Part shown: positions 10,946 to 20,251 of the stretch, piece by piece
Layout of the letters: each line of letters begins with the position of its first letter
Numbering within the stretch: the stretch's first letter is position 1
Assembly (NCBI GenBank): GCA_023667845.1
Contig: JAMPIU010000144.1
Location: forward strand, 35,732-99,731
DNA length: 64,000 bases
Reading direction: 5' to 3'
Origin: Dehalobacter sp.
GTDB taxonomy: Bacteria > Bacillota > Desulfitobacteriia > Desulfitobacteriales > Syntrophobotulaceae
Program-made: the position numbers and the translations under genes
The notes under the pieces: generated by a model
What the model saw: only the letters and a program-made list of their open reading frames with translations
The model's database searches: none
Told to the model about the DNA's origin: nothing

Positions 10946-12339
10946 AAAATCAGAAGGAAAGTTACCGCAATGTCAGTGAGAACCCCTGCAATATGTGTAT
11001 GCCTTTAGGCGGTATTATAGCTTTCAGGGGGATTGAGGGATCCATGACCCTTCTCCACGGTTCCCAGGGGTGTGCAACGTATATGCGCCGGACAATCTCA
11101 GAGCATTATGAAGAACCGATTGATGTCGCCTCTTCTTCCCTGAATGAAAAGGGGACTGTTTTCGGAGGCGAAGAAAACCTGAAGAAAGGTCTGGACAATG
11201 TCCGCTTGCTCTATGAACCTAAGATGATCGGTGTTCTAACCACCTGTCTGGCTGAAACCATCGGTGAAGATATCGGACGGATTACAAGCCGGTATTTAGA
11301 AGAAAGACAATTGACGGATGGTCTGCCGATCGTGAATGTTCCAACACCGGGATATGGCGGTTCCCATTCGGAGGGATATTGGCGTACTGTTTTTACGATT
11401 ATTTCTTCTCTGGCTGAAGACAGGATGTCCCACGCCAAAATTAATGTAATTGTCCCGCATATCAGTACTGCCGATCTGCGCGAGATCAAACGAATGCTTC
11501 GACTGATGAATATTGATTTTATTTTACTGCCGGACTATGCGGATACGTTGGATGCACCTTATTCCAAACCTTACAAAAAAATACCTGACGGGGGAACGCG
11601 CCTGGAAGATATCCGGAAAATGCCGGGAGCAAAAGCTACCCTGGAAATCGGGCTGACGGTGGAGGATTCTCAATCGGCAGGAAAATATCTGGAGAATGAG
11701 TTTGGGGTACCTCTTTTCAGGGTTCCGCTGCCCGTAGGGATTGAAAGCACCGACCGATTCTTTAATACGCTGAAGCTTATCAGCGGGAAAGAAATCCCGG
11801 ACGAGATATCCAGAGAAAGAGGCAGACTGCTCGACGGCATGTTTGATTCCCATAAGTATAACTTTGAAGGCAGGGCTGCTATTTTCGGTGAACCGGAACA
11901 AGTTTATGCCGTAACGAGGCTTTGTCTGGAGAATGGAATTCATCCGCTCGTTATAGCTACGGGCAGCCGGAGTAAAAAACTTGAACAGCTGCTGCATGCT
12001 GAATTTGCCAAAATTGACGGGAGTCCGGATAATCATCATGAAAAATACGAATTGATGAGTGATACCGACTTTGCCCATATTCTTGAAAAAAGCCGGGAAG
12101 TGAAGGTTAATCTTGCTGTTGGGCATTCCGAAGGCAAGATCTTGACAGAAAGGGCGGATATCCCGCTGGTCAGATACGGTTTTCCGGTCATTGACAGGGT
12201 TGGCGGCCAGAGAATTTTATCGGCAGGCTATCAGGGAAGCCTATGCTTTCTGGACCGGCTTACCAATACACTTTTAGAAAATAAGTATCGAAATTACCGT
12301 AGCGAGATGTACCAAAAATATTATCAGATATATAAATGA
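10942..12339 (+). CDS. nifN: FeMo-cofactor scaffold protein NifN
   Basis: NifN is the NifK-like half of the NifEN scaffold. The family core is seen in NPCNMCMPLGGIIAFRGIEG, LLHGSQGCATYMRR and TTCLAETIGED. The start was placed at ATG 10942, after GGAGGAGAGG and overlapping the nifE stop, rather than at the upstream in-frame ATG (10879), which would intrude into nifE. The length of 465 residues fits. Confidence 0.92.
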   Translation: MKNQKESYRNVSENPCNMCMPLGGIIAFRGIEGSMTLLHGSQGCATYMRRTISEHYEEPIDVASSSLNEKGTVFGGEENLKKGLDNVRLLYEPKMIGVLTTCLAETIGEDIGRITSRYLEERQLTDGLPIVNVPTPGYGGSHSEGYWRTVFTIISSLAEDRMSHAKINVIVPHISTADLREIKRMLRLMNIDFILLPDYADTLDAPYSKPYKKIPDGGTRLEDIRKMPGAKATLEIGLTVEDSQSAGKYLENEFGVPLFRVPLPVGIESTDRFFNTLKLISGKEIPDEISRERGRLLDGMFDSHKYNFEGRAAIFGEPEQVYAVTRLCLENGIHPLVIATGSRSKKLEQLLHAEFAKIDGSPDNHHEKYELMSDTDFAHILEKSREVKVNLAVGHSEGKILTERADIPLVRYGFPVIDRVGGQRILSAGYQGSLCFLDRLTNTLLENKYRNYRSEMYQKYYQIYK

Positions 12340-12355
12340 AGGTCAGGTGAATAAT

Positions 12356-13294
12356 ATGCGTAACTTTTATGATAAAACAACTACACATCCGTGTTACTCC
12401 TCAAAGGCACAGCATAAATATGCTCGGATTCACTTGCCTGTTGCACCCGCTTGCAATATCAGCTGCAATTACTGCAGCCGTGAATATGACTGTGTCAATG
12501 AAAGCCGGCCGGGAGTAACCAGTGAGCTGCTTGCACCGGAAGATGCGCTGGACAGATATCAGATTGCCCGAAAAAAATTAAACAATTTGACGGTTGTCGG
12601 CATTGCCGGGCCGGGAGATGCTTTGGCGAACTGGGAAAACACCAGAAGGACACTGGAACTTATTTATGGGTATGAACAAGATGAAATAAGCGCTGTGGAC
12701 AAAAATTCTAATAGCAATCCGGCACTGATGAGCAATGCGTTGAATTTTTGTTTGTCTACAAACGGCCTGCTTCTACCCGAACTTGCTAAAGAAATCGTGG
12801 CTTTAAATGTCCGGCATGTCACGGTTACTGTAAACAGTCTGGATCCGGTTATCGGAGCCCTAATTTATCACAGCGTAAACTACCGCGGGAAAACATATTA
12901 CGGAACTGAAGGTGCTGAGCTTCTTATCCGGAATCAGCTGGAAGGAATTAAACAGCTTGTGGAATACGGCGTCCTGGTCAAAATAAATATTGTGATGATC
13001 GAAGGAATTAATGACGATCATGTCCCTGAGGTTGTCAAGAAAATGAAAGAACTAGGAGTCTTCACCACCAACATTATGCCCTTTATTCCGGTTAAAGGAA
13101 GTCCGTTTGAAAACCGGACGGCAACGGATACGAAAAGCATCCTGAAAATGAGATTGCAATGCGGAAAGTTTATGCGGCAGATGTCTCATTGTAAACAATG
13201 CAGAGCCGATGCAGTCGGTATGCTTGGTAAGGACTGTTCCGGCGAATTGTTCAGAAGAAAGAATAAGTGCAGGATTCAGACTGAAGCCGGTTAA
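12356..13294 (+). CDS. nifB: Radical SAM FeMo-cofactor biosynthesis protein NifB, short form
   Basis: NifB makes the 8Fe-9S-C precursor (NifB-co) of the cofactor. The radical SAM triad is in CNISCNYCSREYDC, preceded by RIHLPVAPA; GIAGPGDALAN and a C-terminal Cys cluster (CKQCRADAVGMLGKDC) are also typical. At 312 residues it has the SAM core only and lacks the NifX-like C-terminal domain found in many bacterial NifB proteins. ATG 12356 follows AGGTGA; a GTG at 12347 is the alternative start. Confidence 0.92.
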   Translation: MRNFYDKTTTHPCYSSKAQHKYARIHLPVAPACNISCNYCSREYDCVNESRPGVTSELLAPEDALDRYQIARKKLNNLTVVGIAGPGDALANWENTRRTLELIYGYEQDEISAVDKNSNSNPALMSNALNFCLSTNGLLLPELAKEIVALNVRHVTVTVNSLDPVIGALIYHSVNYRGKTYYGTEGAELLIRNQLEGIKQLVEYGVLVKINIVMIEGINDDHVPEVVKKMKELGVFTTNIMPFIPVKGSPFENRTATDTKSILKMRLQCGKFMRQMSHCKQCRADAVGMLGKDCSGELFRRKNKCRIQTEAG

Positions 13295-13309
13295 AAAGGA
13301 GGGGGAGCT

Positions 13310-13951
13310 ATGGCCCATAAAATGACTGTTATGCTGGATAAAGAGGGTAAGACTGCCCTTCTGACGGATTTATGCAGAGCTGTTACTTTCGTAAGAAATG
13401 CGGGCGTTTGGAGCGAAGAAGTCGCTAAGGAATTTACTTTAAGCGGAATAACCTCCATGGAAGAATTGCGAGATAAGATTGCGGATCTGACCGCATTTAT
13501 GGCGGATAGCAAAATTCTTGCGGCGGAAAAAATGGAGGGGATTGTTTTAAATATTCTCAAACAGAAAAAAATCAAAATCTGGGAAGTTAAAGGGCGCCCG
13601 CCGGAGTTTCTCGATAAGATTCTGCAGAACGAGGAAGAAGAGCTTATACAGGAGAAGGGTTTGTTGTTAAAAACGGCGGCTGAAAATGAAGATAAACGTT
13701 TCATCCGGGAAATATCCTCAGGTCATTATGTTGTTTCACTTGAAGAGATTCAGGAGAATCATTTGCAGGTTACGACGAAGCAGGTTCTTTTGCCGTTTCT
13801 CCGGCAGAAAAAATTCCGGGTATTAGAGGTCATCTGCAATCATATTCCCCAGTGGCTTGAGCCTGAACTGATAGCCTGCAGATGCAGCCTGCAAATATGC
13901 AGGCAAGATGAGGGGCGCGTAGAGCTCATCGTTACACCTGCTTTGACCTGA
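13310..13951 (+). CDS. AnfO-like accessory protein of the nif cluster
   Basis: The 213-residue protein has no catalytic motif that I can see. Its N-terminal part (MTVMLDKEGKTALL, then a run leading to SITSMEELRDKIADL-like text) resembles the Fe-only nitrogenase accessory family AnfO, which also turns up in clostridial nif clusters. The middle is charged and probably helical. It lies 15 bases after nifB and 14 before nifV, so it is certainly part of the operon. The family call is from memory of its pattern and is moderate. Confidence 0.55.
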   Translation: MAHKMTVMLDKEGKTALLTDLCRAVTFVRNAGVWSEEVAKEFTLSGITSMEELRDKIADLTAFMADSKILAAEKMEGIVLNILKQKKIKIWEVKGRPPEFLDKILQNEEEELIQEKGLLLKTAAENEDKRFIREISSGHYVVSLEEIQENHLQVTTKQVLLPFLRQKKFRVLEVICNHIPQWLEPELIACRCSLQICRQDEGRVELIVTPALT

Positions 13952-13965
13952 AAGGAGAAAACAAG

Positions 13966-15114
13966 GTGAGGAAGATCGACTTATTCGATACAACTTTAAG
14001 AGACGGGGAACAATCACTGGAAGCGACGATGGACAGCTCTCAGAAATTAGAGATTGCCAGACAGCTGGTCAGGCTTGGCGTCGATGTCATCGAAGTAGGA
14101 TTTCCGGCTTCTTCGCCGAATGACTTTCAATCTGTCCGAAGAATCAGTCAGGAAATCCGGGGAGCTATTGTCTGCGGCCTGGCAAGGTGCGTGCAAAGAG
14201 ATATCGATCTTTGTGCTGACGCCATGTTGGGGAGCAAAAATACCCGAATTAACATCGGATTGGCCATATCACCCATTCATATGGACAAAAAGCTTGGGTT
14301 AAGACCCGATCAGGTTGTGGAGAAAGCAGTCTGGGCAGTCAAATATGCGGGGAAAACGTTTCATGAGGTGCAATTTTTCCTGGAAGACGCTTTGCGCGGT
14401 CAATTTGATTTTCTGGTGTGGATCATGGAAAGTGTGATCAAAGCTGGAGCTACTGTTGTTACAATTTCGGATACCGTGGGAGTCGGCATGCCCTGGAAGT
14501 ACGGAGAATTAATTAGAAAGCTTAAAGAAACTGTTCAGCATATCGAAAGAGTCAAGTTGAGTGTTCACTGTCATAATGATCTAGGCCTGGCGACAGCAAA
14601 CGCTATAACAGCTTTACTGGCCGGGGCAGACCAGGTGGAAGGTACGATTAACGGTATTGGCGAAAGAGCAGGAAACGCTTCGCTGGAGGAAATTATTATG
14701 GCCTTGTATCTGGAACAAAACGATTCTGGGATAACGACGGGAGCTGAAATCAGACAGATCTACGAGACCAGTAAAACGGTATCCAGAATTACCGGAATTC
14801 CACTTCCCCGCTACAAGGCAGTTGTCGGAACGAATATGTTTTCTCATGCTTCAGGCATTCATCAGGACGGAATTATCAAAGAAAAGCTGACCTACGAACC
14901 ATTTGATCCTCAAATTATTGGCGCGCCTGCAGGAAAGATCGTTCTTACAGCCAGGTCGGGCCGGAATGCCTTAAAACACAAATTAAAAGAGCTTGGCTAC
15001 GAATACTGCCAAGCAGAGCTGGATCAAATTTATAGCATTTTTATCCGAATGGCGGATAAGAAAAAGAGAACATTCAATGAGCATGATCTGATCCGTTTGG
15101 TTACATTATCATGA
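13966..15114 (+). CDS. nifV: Homocitrate synthase NifV
   Basis: NifV condenses acetyl-CoA with 2-oxoglutarate to homocitrate, the organic ligand of FeMo-co. The alpha-isopropylmalate/homocitrate synthase signature LFDTTLRDGEQS is at residues 4-15, and the metal-binding HCHNDLGLATANA and GTINGIGERAGNASLEE follow. It lacks the C-terminal regulatory domain of LeuA; 382 residues is usual for NifV. It starts at GTG 13966 after GAAAGGAGAAAACAAG-like spacing and ends the nif operon. Confidence 0.92.
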   Translation: MRKIDLFDTTLRDGEQSLEATMDSSQKLEIARQLVRLGVDVIEVGFPASSPNDFQSVRRISQEIRGAIVCGLARCVQRDIDLCADAMLGSKNTRINIGLAISPIHMDKKLGLRPDQVVEKAVWAVKYAGKTFHEVQFFLEDALRGQFDFLVWIMESVIKAGATVVTISDTVGVGMPWKYGELIRKLKETVQHIERVKLSVHCHNDLGLATANAITALLAGADQVEGTINGIGERAGNASLEEIIMALYLEQNDSGITTGAEIRQIYETSKTVSRITGIPLPRYKAVVGTNMFSHASGIHQDGIIKEKLTYEPFDPQIIGAPAGKIVLTARSGRNALKHKLKELGYEYCQAELDQIYSIFIRMADKKKRTFNEHDLIRLVTLS

Positions 15115-15151
15115 CAAGTAGAAAAGACGATACTGTGACGAATAATGAATT

Positions 15152-15607
15152 TTAATGCTTTCTGCGCAGACATATCAATTGGGTGTGGTCCCAACCGATT
15201 TTTTTATAGAAGTTCAAAGCTGGTGTATTGGTTTTGTCAGCCAGTAACTGCAAACGAGTGGCACCCTTTTCGACTGCCCAATCTTCAATTGAAGAAAGCA
15301 GTTGTTTCCCAATCCCATTCCCCTGGTATTCCCGGTTGACAATTAAATCTTCAATTACGGCAACTTGTCCGCCCTCGGCAGTTGATATCAGCAGTTGGCA
15401 TGTAACCATGCCAACGATTTTTTTGCCCAGTTCGGCAACCATAACACAGCGGTTCATGCTGTCATTCAGCATCATTTTTAAGCCGCTTTGTTGTCTTTCA
15501 TCATTCGGTTCAAAATCTTGTTCTATAGAGAACAGGACGGTCAATAAGTCACTAAGATCAGGGATATCCTTATATTCCGCTTTTCTGATTGTGTAGTTAT
15601 GTATCAT
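15152..15607 (-). CDS. GNAT family N-acetyltransferase
   Basis: The 151-residue protein fits a single GNAT domain. The beta4-alpha3 acetyl-CoA loop is seen as IEDLIVNREYQGNGIGKQLL, followed by AVEKGATRLQLLADKTNTPALNFYKKIGW, which is the usual C-terminal half. The acceptor substrate cannot be told. It faces nifV tail to tail and is transcribed from its own promoter near 15640. Confidence 0.85.
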   Translation of the reverse strand: MIHNYTIRKAEYKDIPDLSDLLTVLFSIEQDFEPNDERQQSGLKMMLNDSMNRCVMVAELGKKIVGMVTCQLLISTAEGGQVAVIEDLIVNREYQGNGIGKQLLSSIEDWAVEKGATRLQLLADKTNTPALNFYKKIGWDHTQLICLRRKH

Positions 15608-15796
15608 AAAGTAAACTTCCTTAAGAGGTAGTGATATTTATTTCATTATAACATATATTTTACATCCGCCAGAACAATTACGTCCTGGGATCGGCAGCTT
15701 TCTCCGACTTCACACCGGTCACTGTAATGATGGAGAATGCCGGGCGAAGCACGATGCGAAGCGCAGACTTTTTGTTCCAAGGATGCAGCGATTTTA

Positions 15797-15825
15797 TTGA
15801 CAATGTCCTGATTGTCTACTATAGT
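15797..15825 (+). promoter_or_regulatory. Sigma-A promoter of the polyamine operon
   Basis: A perfect TTGACA (15797-15802) and TATAGT (15820-15825) are 17 bases apart and lie 55 bases upstream of the decarboxylase start. Confidence 0.75.
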
Positions 15826-15879
15826 AACGTTGAACTATTTTATCCAGAAATCAGACCATAGCAGAGGGTGGAGATTTTT

Positions 15880-17331
15880 ATGCAGTTAGCTTCTCAGGAC
15901 AGAGCGCCTATTTATGAAGCCCTTCAGAAATATAAAGCGATGCGGATCGTGCCATTTGATGTACCGGGACATAAGCAAGGGAGAGGTAATCCGGAGCTAA
16001 GGGAGTTTCTCGGGGAAAAATGTCTTTCCGTTGATGTTAATGCCATGAAACCCCTGGATAATCTAGGACATCCTGTTTCGGTCATTAAAGAAGCGGAGGA
16101 GCTTGCTGCGGATGCTTTTGGCGCCTGCCATGCGTTTTTCATGGTTAATGGAACAACTTCGGCAGTCCAGGCGATGATCATGAGTGTCTGCAAAAGAGGC
16201 GATAAGATCATTATGCCGCGCAATGTCCATAAAAGTGCCATTAATGCGCTGATTATCAGCGGGGCGGTCCCGGTATACGTAAATCCCGGAGTCAATAACA
16301 CGCTCGGCATACCTCTGGGGATGTCCATCAGTGATGTACAAAAAGCGATGGAGCAGCACCCGGATGCCAAGGCGATTTTCGTTAATAACCCAACCTATTA
16401 TGGCATATGCTCAGACCTGAAGACCATCACCGAGCTTGCCCATCAAAATGGCATGTTTGTACTGGCTGATGAAGCACACGGGACCCATTTTTACTTTGGG
16501 GAAAACCTGCCGTTGAATGCGATGGCGGCCGGAGCGGATATGGCGGCGGTCAGTATGCATAAAACCGGCGGAAGCTTAAGTCAAAGTTCTTTCTTGCTGA
16601 TCGGCAGCCGTTTGAATATTGGACATGTCCGGCAGATTATCAACCTGACTCAGACGACCAGCGCTTCTTACCTGCTTTTATCTTCTTTGGATATCTCCAG
16701 GCGTAATCTGGCGCTTGACGGGAAAAATATCTTTGCCAAGGTCGTTTCCTTAGCGGACTATGGACGGGATGAAATCAATAAAATTAGCGGATATTATGCT
16801 TTCTCGAAAGAATTAATCAATGGTGATTCGGTTTTTGATTTTGATACGACGAAGCTTGTTGTACATACCCGCGATATCGGGTTAGCCGGAGTTGAGGTTT
16901 ATGATATACTCCGCGATCATTATGATATTCAGATCGAATTTGGTGACATCGGAAATATTTTAGCGATTATCTCTGTCGGTGACAGAGCGCTGGCTCTGGA
17001 ACGCTTGGTTTCATCTTTGTCGGAGATTAAGAGGCTTTATATGCGGGATAAAACAGGTATGTTTGATCACGAGTACATTACGCCTGATGTTGCGATGGCT
17101 CCGCAGCAGGCTTTTTATTCCAACCAGCATTCTCTTCCTATCCGCCAAAGTGCAGGTCAAATCAGCGGTGAGTTTGTGATGGCCTATCCGCCGGGGATTC
17201 CGATTCTCGCACCGGGAGAACGGATTACTGAGGAAATTATTGATTACATTGTCTATGCCAAGAGCAAAGGAAGTTTTCTCACCGGGACGGAAGATATGTT
17301 TATTGAAAATATCAGGGTTGTGGGGGAATAA
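15880..17331 (+). CDS. speA: Orn/Lys/Arg decarboxylase family protein, probably arginine decarboxylase
   Basis: This is a PLP-dependent fold-I decarboxylase. PFDVPGHKQG near the N-terminus and the Schiff-base lysine in VSMHKTGGSLSQSS are family hallmarks, and DEAHGTHFYF holds the PLP-binding Asp and His. About 483 residues matches the short Bacillus SpeA type rather than the long enterobacterial enzymes. ATG 15880 follows GAGGGTGGAG; a GTG at 15868 is in frame. Spermidine synthase begins three bases after its stop, so the pair should convert an amino acid to a diamine and then to spermidine. Arginine as substrate is inferred. Confidence 0.85.
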   Translation: MQLASQDRAPIYEALQKYKAMRIVPFDVPGHKQGRGNPELREFLGEKCLSVDVNAMKPLDNLGHPVSVIKEAEELAADAFGACHAFFMVNGTTSAVQAMIMSVCKRGDKIIMPRNVHKSAINALIISGAVPVYVNPGVNNTLGIPLGMSISDVQKAMEQHPDAKAIFVNNPTYYGICSDLKTITELAHQNGMFVLADEAHGTHFYFGENLPLNAMAAGADMAAVSMHKTGGSLSQSSFLLIGSRLNIGHVRQIINLTQTTSASYLLLSSLDISRRNLALDGKNIFAKVVSLADYGRDEINKISGYYAFSKELINGDSVFDFDTTKLVVHTRDIGLAGVEVYDILRDHYDIQIEFGDIGNILAIISVGDRALALERLVSSLSEIKRLYMRDKTGMFDHEYITPDVAMAPQQAFYSNQHSLPIRQSAGQISGEFVMAYPPGIPILAPGERITEEIIDYIVYAKSKGSFLTGTEDMFIENIRVVGE

Positions 17332-17334
17332 AGT

Positions 17335-18189
17335 ATGGAACTATGGTATACGGAACAGCATACCCAAAATGTTCGCTTTACCATCAAAGTCGACGAGCAG
17401 CTCTACACTGGACAGAGTGAATACCAACGAATTGACGTCTTTAAGTCCAAGGAGTTCGGAACGTTCTTAACTTTGGACGGACTGATGATGGTGACAGAAA
17501 AGGATGAGTTTATTTATCATGATATGATTGTGCATGTCCCTATGGCAACGAATCCCGGGATTAAGAACGTCATGGTTATTGGTGCCGGAGACGGCGGTAC
17601 CGTTAGGGAGCTCGCCCGTTATAAAACCATTGAGAACATCGATATGGTGGAAATCGATAAAATGGTGGTCGATGTTTGCCGGAAATATTTGCCTCAGACA
17701 GCTTGCAAGCTTGACGATCCGCGGGTGCATCTTCATTATGAAGACGGCCTGAGATTTGTACGCTCCAGGGAAAATACCTATGACCTTATCATTGTTGATT
17801 CCACCGACCCATTCGGTCCGGGGGAAGGGCTCTTTACCAGAGAGTTCTATGGCAACTGCTTTAAAGCTTTGAAAGAAGAAGGCATCCTGGTCAATCAGCA
17901 TGAAAGTCCTTATTATAATGCGTATGCGCAAGCCATGCAAAGGGCCCATAAACGCATCCGGGAATATTTCCCGATTTGTAAGGTCTACCAGGCCCATATT
18001 CCGACCTATCCTTCAGGTCACTGGTTATTCGGTTTTGCTTCAAAAAAGTATGACCCGGTAATGGATGTCAAAGAAGAGGTCTGGAATCAGCTTGGGTTAA
18101 AAACCCGGTATTATAATACGGATATACACAAAGGAAGCTTTGCCCTTCCGACGTATGTGAAGAACCTCTTGACAGATACCGTGGAGTAA
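17335..18189 (+). CDS. speE: Spermidine synthase SpeE
   Basis: The 284-residue aminopropyltransferase has the family start LWYTEQHTQNVRFTIKV, the binding motif VIGAGDGGTVRELARY and the catalytic-region IIVDSTDPFGPGEGLF. It transfers an aminopropyl group from decarboxylated S-adenosylmethionine to putrescine. It is tightly coupled to the upstream decarboxylase. No speD gene for the aminopropyl donor is visible nearby. Confidence 0.94.
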   Translation: MELWYTEQHTQNVRFTIKVDEQLYTGQSEYQRIDVFKSKEFGTFLTLDGLMMVTEKDEFIYHDMIVHVPMATNPGIKNVMVIGAGDGGTVRELARYKTIENIDMVEIDKMVVDVCRKYLPQTACKLDDPRVHLHYEDGLRFVRSRENTYDLIIVDSTDPFGPGEGLFTREFYGNCFKALKEEGILVNQHESPYYNAYAQAMQRAHKRIREYFPICKVYQAHIPTYPSGHWLFGFASKKYDPVMDVKEEVWNQLGLKTRYYNTDIHKGSFALPTYVKNLLTDTVE

Positions 18190-18245
18190 AAGCAGAGTGA
18201 TATCAGCACGTGCACACTTTTCAGTAATGACATATTGCATAAATA

Positions 18246-18284
18246 ATCGCCCTGGAGCTCAAGAGACTTCAGGGCGATTTAATT
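18246..18284 (+). terminator. Terminator of the polyamine operon
   Basis: ATCGCCCTG (18246-18254) pairs perfectly with CAGGGCGAT (18270-18278), followed by TTAATT. The T-run is weak. Confidence 0.6.
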
Positions 18285-18343
18285 CTGACACTGCGTTTGG
18301 GTAATTCTGTGGACTAAAGACTAACTAAAATATATTTGGGCCT

Positions 18344-18448
18344 GTCTGCGTGCCACAATATCCGCGTGCCATGGATGGCACAATCCGAACAAAAGAGCCG
18401 CGCTTCGCCATCCAGGCTCCGCTCGTCGCGGAACTGTGGCACGCAGAC
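18344..18448. repeat. Intergenic palindromic element A
   Basis: A 105-base element is bounded by perfect 14-base inverted repeats, GTCTGCGTGCCACA at 18344 and TGTGGCACGCAGAC at 18435. Its interior (CCATGGATGGCA, GCCATCCA, GGCTCCGCTCG) is made of further GC-rich inverted pieces. It has no coding capacity. The end sequence TGTGGCAC(A/G)CAGAC recurs in elements C, D and E, so this is a dispersed family. Confidence 0.75.
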
Positions 18449-18582
18449 TGATCAGAGGGTTATTCAAGCAGGTCTGCATGTCAGAATACAGCTCGTTATG
18501 TAGCTATTTTAAGAACGTCTTACTAGTACATCGATTCCAAAATAACGTTACTTCAAAAAAGTTTTCACTAACTCCAGATTAG

Positions 18583-18740
18583 GTCTCCGTAATGGATGGC
18601 CAGCGTCAAGCGGAGCATGGATTGCGTAGCGCGGCTGTTTGACGGCCACGGATGGCCTAATGTCGCGATGCCATGGATGGCAAGGAGCGACTCGCCAAGG
18701 AGGGCGCAACCTGCCGAAAGCGGCCATCCATTACGGAGAC
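18583..18740. repeat. Intergenic palindromic element B
   Basis: A 158-base element has perfect 19-base terminal inverted repeats, GTCTCCGTAATGGATGGCC (18583-18601) and its complement at 18722-18740. Its interior (GCGGAGCATGGATTGCG, GCGGCTGTTTGACGGCCACGG, TGTCGCGATGCCATGGATGGC) is nearly the same as the interior of element C at 21420-21500, but the ends differ. The shared core suggests a modular, structured RNA or MITE-like unit. Confidence 0.75.
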
Positions 18741-19105
18741 TGACCTGAGCAAGATAATGTAATATCGGCTGGAAAAGTAAGGTACAAGAACCATCCTTTG
18801 AAAATTTTCTGGTTTTAATTAACGGGAATTTGCGTTATGATGTAAATGCAAATAGTATAAAGGTCCTAAGAGAAAAGACCAAAGTCCCGGATAAATAGCC
18901 TATTAGTCCTATTAGCCCGAATGGTTTGCAGGATCGAGCCAAATCAGTTATTAAATTTTTCGTATTTTTAACACAATCACGACAAATTTTACCTAAAATA
19001 TTCCAGAAACGATCAAAAAAAAAATAAAGGATATTAAATTATTTTCAAGAATTAATCAATCAAAAATATTTCCACAAAAAATAAAAAATGGGATAAAAAG
19101 GAATC
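18741..19105. other. AT-rich intergenic region with no recognised gene
   Basis: This stretch before the diguanylate cyclase has no credible open frame. Around 18860-18935 it holds a GGTC/GACC mini-hairpin, then GTCCCGGATAAATAGCC and a tandem CCTATTAG motif, which might be a structured leader, but it does not match the c-di-GMP riboswitch consensus that I know. The last 100 bases are very AT-rich. Confidence 0.4.
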
Positions 19106-20251
19106 ATGGACAAGATCAATTGGTATAAGGATAATTGGAGACAAAAACTTTTTCTGTTTAATGCCTGTATAATCGGAGCTTTTGTTATTGTCTATTTGTT
19201 TATTGGGGATAATGATAAGCTTTTCTTTTGGCTGCCAATCATTATTATTTTGTTTATATTCTCCTTTACTTTAAATGTGGGGATGCATAAGGAGATTCAT
19301 AAAAAACGAATGGTTGAAAATGCCCTGAAGCAAAGTGAAGCGTTGTACCGTGGGGTAATAAATAATGCAGCCGCAGGAATTGCCTTGCTGAACCAGGATG
19401 GGCATTATCATTACGTAAATGCGACCCTGTGCCGGATGACTGGTTTCTCACAGGAAGAGTTAATAAGGTTAACCTTTTTTGATTCGATTGTGCCTGAGGA
19501 CCGGCAGGAGAGCATCATACATTGCCGGGAAGTATGGGAAGGCAAATACGCGTGGAAGAAATGTGAGAAACAATTCCAATGCAAAGACGGACAGTCTTTA
19601 TGGGCCGAAATCAATTTATCCACAGTTCGTGACAGCGGGGACAATGTCGTTCATCTAATCATGATTGTTCTGGACATAACTGTCAGGAAAAAGTTGGAAA
19701 AGGAATTGCTGCACCAGGCAACCACAGACTATCTGACAGGCATTGATAACAGGCTTGCCTTTATGCAAAAAGCGCAGGAGGAATTTTCGCGCTCGGAGAG
19801 ATATAAGCGGAGTTTTACGATGCTTTTGATTGACATTGATAAATTTAAAAGTGTGAACGATCAGTATGGACATCTGGTCGGTGATCGGGTGCTAAAAGAG
19901 GTCGTCAAGGCTTTTAAGCTGGTTTTGCGTGAGATGGATATCCTGGCGCGGATCGGGGGAGAGGAATTCGCGGTAATTCCAGTAGAATCTGACCTTATGA
20001 TGGCCCAAACTGTAGCCGAGAGAATCCAGCAGAAAGTCCTTGATGTCGTCATAGAAATGGAAAATAACGAAAAGATCCAGGTTTCTGTCAGCATCGGAAT
20101 TGCTGAAAAGAAAGAACTGGACCTGAGTGTTGATGATATCTTTAAAAGAGCGGATGATGCACTTTACGAGGCTAAAAATACAGGCCGAAACAGGATTGTC
20201 GTAGGAAGCGAATTAGTTGAAGATATGGGAGTCTGTTATGGTAATTCATGA
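19106..20251 (+). CDS. Membrane PAS-GGDEF diguanylate cyclase
   Basis: The 381-residue protein has two N-terminal membrane segments (about residues 14-33 and 40-57), a PAS domain (about residues 75-195; GIALLNQDGHYHYVN, then a PAC-like end), and a GGDEF domain (about residues 205-370). The catalytic motif is GGEEF in LARIGGEEFAVIP, an active variant, and RxxD (REMD) five residues upstream matches the product-inhibition I-site. It should make cyclic di-GMP in response to a ligand or redox cue sensed by PAS. The downstream gene overlaps its end by 14 bases. Confidence 0.9.
   Translation: MDKINWYKDNWRQKLFLFNACIIGAFVIVYLFIGDNDKLFFWLPIIIILFIFSFTLNVGMHKEIHKKRMVENALKQSEALYRGVINNAAAGIALLNQDGHYHYVNATLCRMTGFSQEELIRLTFFDSIVPEDRQESIIHCREVWEGKYAWKKCEKQFQCKDGQSLWAEINLSTVRDSGDNVVHLIMIVLDITVRKKLEKELLHQATTDYLTGIDNRLAFMQKAQEEFSRSERYKRSFTMLLIDIDKFKSVNDQYGHLVGDRVLKEVVKAFKLVLREMDILARIGGEEFAVIPVESDLMMAQTVAERIQQKVLDVVIEMENNEKIQVSVSIGIAEKKELDLSVDDIFKRADDALYEAKNTGRNRIVVGSELVEDMGVCYGNS

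Noticed and set aside
15608..15796. A small gene between the acetyltransferase and the polyamine operon
   Set aside because: No frame with a start, ribosome site and sensible composition was found; the region holds promoter sequences only.
18741..19105. Cyclic di-GMP riboswitch before the diguanylate cyclase
   Set aside because: The position is attractive, but the conserved GEMM segments with GGGACGCAAAGCC and the tetraloop receptor are not found on either strand.
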